Shown in pieces: positions 60,441 to 64,000 of a stretch of 64,000 nt of DNA. The notes below the pieces were generated by a model, which saw only the letters and a list, made by a program, of their open reading frames with translations, was not told the DNA's origin and did not search any database. Location of the stretch: the NCBI GenBank assembly GCA_031420415.1, contig JANOMT010000002.1, forward strand, positions 1-64,000, written 5' to 3'. This stretch comes from JANYGA01 sp031420415 (lineage in GTDB: Bacteria > Vulcanimicrobiota > Vulcanimicrobiia > Vulcanimicrobiales > Vulcanimicrobiaceae). The translations under genes and the position numbers were made by a program. The first letter of the stretch is position 1; every line of letters starts with the position of its first letter.

Positions 60441-62735
60441 ATGCTCGAGATCACAAACGATAAGACCGATACCACAACCTTTGAAATGACGGGCCAATGC
60501 CCGTTCGGGGGCGACCGCATCGGTGGCGCGTCGGGCACGCCGCCGACGCTGTCGGACTGGTATCCCAACCGGCTCAAGGTCGAGCTGCTCCATCAGAACG
60601 GACCGCAGGCTAATCCGCTGGGGGACGATTTCGATTATGCCGCAGCTTTCAACGCGATCGACTTCGCCGCGCTCAAGGGGGAGATCAAGACCTTTCTTAC
60701 CTCGTCGGTTCCGTGGTGGCCGTCCGACTATGGAAACTATGGCCCGCAGATGATCCGCATGGCGTGGCACGCTGCCGGCACCTATCGCATCGCCGACGGG
60801 CGCGGCGGCGCCGGCGAAGCGTTACAGCGTTTCGCGCCAATCAACAGTTGGTGGGATAACGGCAACACCGACAAGTCACGTCGTTTGCTCTGGCCGATCA
60901 AGCAGAAATATGGCAGCGCGCTGTCGTGGGGCGACCTGATGGTTTTGACGGGCAATTGCGCGCTCGAAATTATGGGCTTCCCGACGTACGGCTTCGGTGG
61001 CGGCCGGCGCGACGCATGGGAGGCCGACACGGGAACGTACTGGGGTCCCGAAGTCTGGGATCCTAAAAACGTCACTTCGTTCGACAGTATGGTGATGCGC
61101 GACGAGCGCTGGCGTGGACGGAACGGTGATGCAGACTACGATCTGGAAAATCCGCTGGGCGCGACCCATCAGGCGCTCATCTACGTCAATCCGGAAGGAC
61201 CGTATGCGAACGGCGATCCGCAGGGGTCGGCGCATGACATCCGCATTTCTTTCAGCCGTATGGCGATGAACGACGAAGAAACGGTCGCCCTGATCGCCGG
61301 CGGACACGCGTTCGGCAAGAGTCACGGCCAAGTCCCGGCAAAGGAAATCGGGCCGCCGCCTGAGATCGCGCCGATCGAGGCGATGGGCCTCGGCTGGCAC
61401 AATCCGCGGGGCACGGGTTTCGCCGAAAACACGATGACGAATGGCATCGAAGGTAGCTGGACTCCCGATCCGACGCAATGGGATAACCGATACCTCGAAA
61501 ATCTCTTCACATTCGATTGGGTGCAGACGAAAAGCCCGGCCGGTGCGCTGCAATGGACCCCGGCCGATCCCACGGCACCGAAGACGCCCGACGCCCATGT
61601 TCCGGGCAAGACGGATGCCCTCATGATGATGACCACCGACATCGCCTTGAAAGTCGATCCGGCCTATCGCGCGGTCTGCGAGAAGTTTCTCGGCGACTTC
61701 GATGCCTTCACCCAAGCCTTTTCCAAGGCGTGGTACAAGTTAACCCACCGCGACATGGGTCCGCGCGAGCGCTACCTCGGTCCTGAGAAGCGCAATGAGA
61801 ACGGCCTGTTGTGGCAGGATCCGATTCCGCCGCTCGATCGCGATCCGATTGGCGAGCGGGAGGTCCATGTGCTGAAGCGGGCCATTATGACAACGGGTGC
61901 TTCGGTATCGGACCTCGTCTTCACCGCATTTTCCGCAGCGGCCACCTATCGCGATAGCGATAAGCGTGGCGGCCCGAACGGCGGGCGACTGGCGCTCGCG
62001 CCGCAGAAGGACTGGGCCGTCAACAAACGCGCCATTCCCGTGGTCGCGGCCCTCAAAGGCGTTATGGCGGACTTCAATGGGAAGCAGTCGGATGGCAAGG
62101 GAGTGTCACTTGCCGATCTGATCGTGCTCGGCGGCTGCGCGGCGATCGAGAAAGCCGCCGCCGATGCGGGTTCCGAGATCCTCGTGCCGTTCACGCCGGG
62201 TCGGCGCGACACGACGCAGGACCTTACCGACGTCGAGATGTTCACGTGGCTCAAGCCGGTGGTCGACGGGTTCCGTAACTATACCGATGACAAGTTCTCG
62301 TCAATGACGCACGATGTTGCGCCGGAGGAGCTGTTTCTCGATAAGGCACAACTTCTGGCGCTCACGGCTCCCGAATGGGTGGCGCTCGTCGGTGGCCTCC
62401 GTGTCATGGGCGCGAACTACGACGGATCGGCGAGCGGCGTTTTTACCGATCGGGTCGGCGTCCTCTCGAACGACTTTTTCACCGTGCTGACCAGCATGGA
62501 GTACGAGTGGAAGAAGGCGGACGAAACGGGCATGACCTTTTCGCTCGACGACCGCGCGACGGGTAAACCGCGTTTCAAAGCGACGCGAAACGATCTCGTT
62601 TTCGGCTCCAATAGTCAGCTTCGCGCTGTTGCCGAAGTGTATGCCGGTAGCGACGGACACGCGCGGTTTATTCGGGACTTCGTCAAAGTCTGGGACAAAG
62701 TCATGATGCTCGATAGGTACGACGTCCGGATCTGA
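60441..62735 (+). CDS. katG: Catalase-peroxidase KatG
   Basis: A 764-residue haem enzyme that removes hydrogen peroxide in the cytoplasm. The ATG at 60441 is chosen for its AAAGGA; an in-frame upstream start would add 18 atypical residues. The distal Arg-Trp-His triad is in MIRMAWHAAGTYR. The Tyr and Met of the covalent Met-Tyr-Trp adduct lie in LIYVNPEGP and the following segments. The proximal His is in GGHAFGKSHG. The second, haem-free half contains DLIVLGGCAAIEKAA and VGGLRVMGANYDGSASGVFTD. Both halves are complete. The gene uses CTG for leucine noticeably more often than neighbouring genes, which prefer CTC. This hints at acquisition from elsewhere. Confidence 0.96.
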   Translation: MLEITNDKTDTTTFEMTGQCPFGGDRIGGASGTPPTLSDWYPNRLKVELLHQNGPQANPLGDDFDYAAAFNAIDFAALKGEIKTFLTSSVPWWPSDYGNYGPQMIRMAWHAAGTYRIADGRGGAGEALQRFAPINSWWDNGNTDKSRRLLWPIKQKYGSALSWGDLMVLTGNCALEIMGFPTYGFGGGRRDAWEADTGTYWGPEVWDPKNVTSFDSMVMRDERWRGRNGDADYDLENPLGATHQALIYVNPEGPYANGDPQGSAHDIRISFSRMAMNDEETVALIAGGHAFGKSHGQVPAKEIGPPPEIAPIEAMGLGWHNPRGTGFAENTMTNGIEGSWTPDPTQWDNRYLENLFTFDWVQTKSPAGALQWTPADPTAPKTPDAHVPGKTDALMMMTTDIALKVDPAYRAVCEKFLGDFDAFTQAFSKAWYKLTHRDMGPRERYLGPEKRNENGLLWQDPIPPLDRDPIGEREVHVLKRAIMTTGASVSDLVFTAFSAAATYRDSDKRGGPNGGRLALAPQKDWAVNKRAIPVVAALKGVMADFNGKQSDGKGVSLADLIVLGGCAAIEKAAADAGSEILVPFTPGRRDTTQDLTDVEMFTWLKPVVDGFRNYTDDKFSSMTHDVAPEELFLDKAQLLALTAPEWVALVGGLRVMGANYDGSASGVFTDRVGVLSNDFFTVLTSMEYEWKKADETGMTFSLDDRATGKPRFKATRNDLVFGSNSQLRAVAEVYAGSDGHARFIRDFVKVWDKVMMLDRYDVRI

Positions 62736-62769
62736 TTCGCACCACGGGGGCGTTCCTCGATACCGGCGT

Positions 62770-63771
62770 TTAACGCACCACTTCGAAGCCGAGTCGATCG
62801 AGCATCTCGAAATCGTCGGAATCGCTGCGTCCTTTGGTCGTTAAGTAGTTTCCGAGGATGAGCCCGCTCGCGCCGCCCTGCATGCCGAGATCTTGGAGAC
62901 CGCGCAACGTGATCTCGCGGCCACCCGCAAAGCGGATGAGCGCGCTCGGGAGCGCCAGGCGCGCCATCGCGACGTAGCGGAGCGCTTCCATCGGTTCCAT
63001 CACGCTGCGATCGGCAAAGGGCGTGCCCGGCCGCGGATCGAGAAAATTGATCGGGACTTCGGTCGGTTCGAGTGCCTGGAGCGCGCAGAGAAAATCGATG
63101 CGATCCTCCATCGTCTCGCCCATGCCGATGATGCCACCGCAACAGAGCTCGAGACCCGCGCGTCGCACGCGTTCGCACGTTTCGTAGCGTTCGGCATAGG
63201 TATGCGTCGTGCAGACCGAGGGAAAGTACCGTTCCGAACTTTCGAGATTGTGATTGACCTTGTCGACGCCGACCTCGGCGAGAATCGCAAGGTGCGCGTC
63301 GGTGAGGATTCCGAGTGAGACCGCGACCTCCAGCGGCGTCGTCGCTTTGATGACGCGCACCGCTTCGGCAACGCGCAAGAGCAGCGCGTTGGATGGGCCG
63401 CGGACCGCAACGACGATACAAAATTCCCCCGCACCGCGCGCGAGCGCTTCGTTCGCCGCGCCCACGAATTCGTCGACTGTTTTGAGTGGCTCGGGATTCA
63501 CGTCACTTGCGAAACGCGCGCTCTGCGAGCAGAAGTGGCAGTCTTCGGAACAGCCGCCTTTCTTCGCGTTATAGATCACTTCGACGTACGCGCGTTGGCC
63601 GCAGTAGTGGTCGCGCACTTCGGAAGCGAGGCCGAGCAGCGCTTCGATCTGATCCGACGGAAGCGTGCTCATCGTGACGAGTTCGTCGCGGCGGAGCGGG
63701 CGACGGTCGACGATGAGGGTGCGGCGTGCGGCATCGAGGGCGGGATGCATACGATCGATCTCCAGGGTCAA
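62770..63771 (-). CDS. bioB: Biotin synthase
   Basis: A 333-residue radical SAM enzyme that inserts sulfur into dethiobiotin. The radical SAM cluster ligands are in GGCSEDCHFCSQS (C-x3-C-x2-C). YVEVIYNAKKGG precedes it, and VNHNLESSERYF, GGIIGMGETMEDRIDFL and INFLDPRPGTPF follow. GGREITL supplies the conserved Arg for the auxiliary [2Fe-2S] cluster. AGLILGNYLTTKGRS is seen as SGLILGNYLTTKGRS near the end. Length is normal. It is convergent with katG, 34 bases apart. Its start overlaps the stop of the gene upstream on the same strand by 4 bases. Confidence 0.96.
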   Translation of the reverse strand: MTLEIDRMHPALDAARRTLIVDRRPLRRDELVTMSTLPSDQIEALLGLASEVRDHYCGQRAYVEVIYNAKKGGCSEDCHFCSQSARFASDVNPEPLKTVDEFVGAANEALARGAGEFCIVVAVRGPSNALLLRVAEAVRVIKATTPLEVAVSLGILTDAHLAILAEVGVDKVNHNLESSERYFPSVCTTHTYAERYETCERVRRAGLELCCGGIIGMGETMEDRIDFLCALQALEPTEVPINFLDPRPGTPFADRSVMEPMEALRYVAMARLALPSALIRFAGGREITLRGLQDLGMQGGASGLILGNYLTTKGRSDSDDFEMLDRLGFEVVR

Positions 63772-64000
63772 CGGATGAAGGTCATGGCGCCCGCGGCTCG
63801 GGCGACGCTACGAGCGGCATCGCCATCGAAGGGCACGTGCACGATGTGCGGTTTCCCCGTTCCCGACGTGCTCGGATGGCGCGCGGTCGCGAGGTTGCGT
63901 GGAATCTTCGCGGTCAGCACGCGTTCCACTTGGCCACGGTACGCGGGATCGAGGGTACCCCACGGCTCGGTCAGCACGATGCACGGCACGATCGCCGACC
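63768..64000 (-). CDS. C-terminal fragment of a protein running out of the window, possibly MinD/ParA-like
   Basis: The 5' part lies beyond the window. About 77 codons are visible, ending in the TGA that overlaps the bioB start. They read AIVPCIVLTEPWGTLDP, then GQVERVLTAKIPRNLATARH, and close with HIVHVPFDGDAARSVARAAG. The last strand-and-helix (VPFD...AR..ARAAG) is reminiscent of MinD/ParA-type ATPase ends, but too little is present to be sure. Overlap with bioB suggests the same operon, so a biotin-pathway enzyme such as BioD, which shares the P-loop fold, is also possible. Confidence 0.45.
   Translation of the reverse strand, partial: SAIVPCIVLTEPWGTLDPAYRGQVERVLTAKIPRNLATARHPSTSGTGKPHIVHVPFDGDAARSVARAAGAMTFIR

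Overview
The window reads as a chromosome segment of a diderm, respiring bacterium with fairly high GC. Outer-membrane evidence comes from a porin-type beta-barrel and several lipoproteins. Respiration evidence comes from a complete 14-subunit complex I operon and a catalase-peroxidase. Overall gene style (heavy use of CTC, CGC and GATCG words, frequent GTG/TTG starts, 4-base ATGA/GTGA overlaps) would fit an uncultured lineage such as Candidatus Eremiobacterota, but that placement is an inference from style and was not tested.

Positions 1-20,100 form a surface-polysaccharide island with several decayed genes. It starts with the end of a membrane protein (possibly a flippase), then a two-in-one GT4 glycosyltransferase. 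Next come two divergent, related glycoside-hydrolase-like lipoproteins, a broken FkbM methyltransferase, a membrane O-acyltransferase, a 2-oxoglutarate oxygenase and a small secreted protein with three Cys-Cys-His repeats. A tight minus-strand operon follows (18,745 down to 11,033): ATP-grasp enzyme, flavin monooxygenase-like enzyme, VOC protein, FkbH-like HAD enzyme, acyl carrier protein, GNAT acyltransferase and polysaccharide deacetylase. A deletion-derived remnant of a second ACP-GNAT pair lies inside this operon. This cassette is the best candidate for an undescribed pathway. A decayed hexapeptide acetyltransferase and a small VanZ-like membrane protein close the island.

Positions 20,256-26,329 hold a complete branched-chain amino acid type ABC transporter (livJHMGF) with aroA directly behind it. 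They are followed by a second O-acyltransferase (minus) and nagA (minus). From 35,228 down to 29,092 lies a minus-strand group: an alpha/beta-hydrolase fused in frame to a phosphomannomutase, a membrane protein of unknown family and a tandem dynamin-like GTPase. A GGDEF-EAL protein and a small secreted SH3-like protein run divergently from it.

Positions 38,008-44,784 contain a porin and a cobalamin salvage locus split into two divergent arms: btuC-btuD on minus, cobU-btuF on plus. The plus arm continues into hflX and a lipoprotein serine protease. A small carboxypeptidase-regulatory-like lipoprotein faces it.

Positions 44,853-59,492 are the nuoA-N operon, in canonical order, with one extra 59-residue single-pass membrane protein between nuoF and nuoG. 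An esterase follows, then katG, whose leucine codon use differs from its neighbours, then bioB and a truncated gene running out of the window on the minus strand. No rRNA, tRNA, CRISPR array or insertion sequence was recognised.
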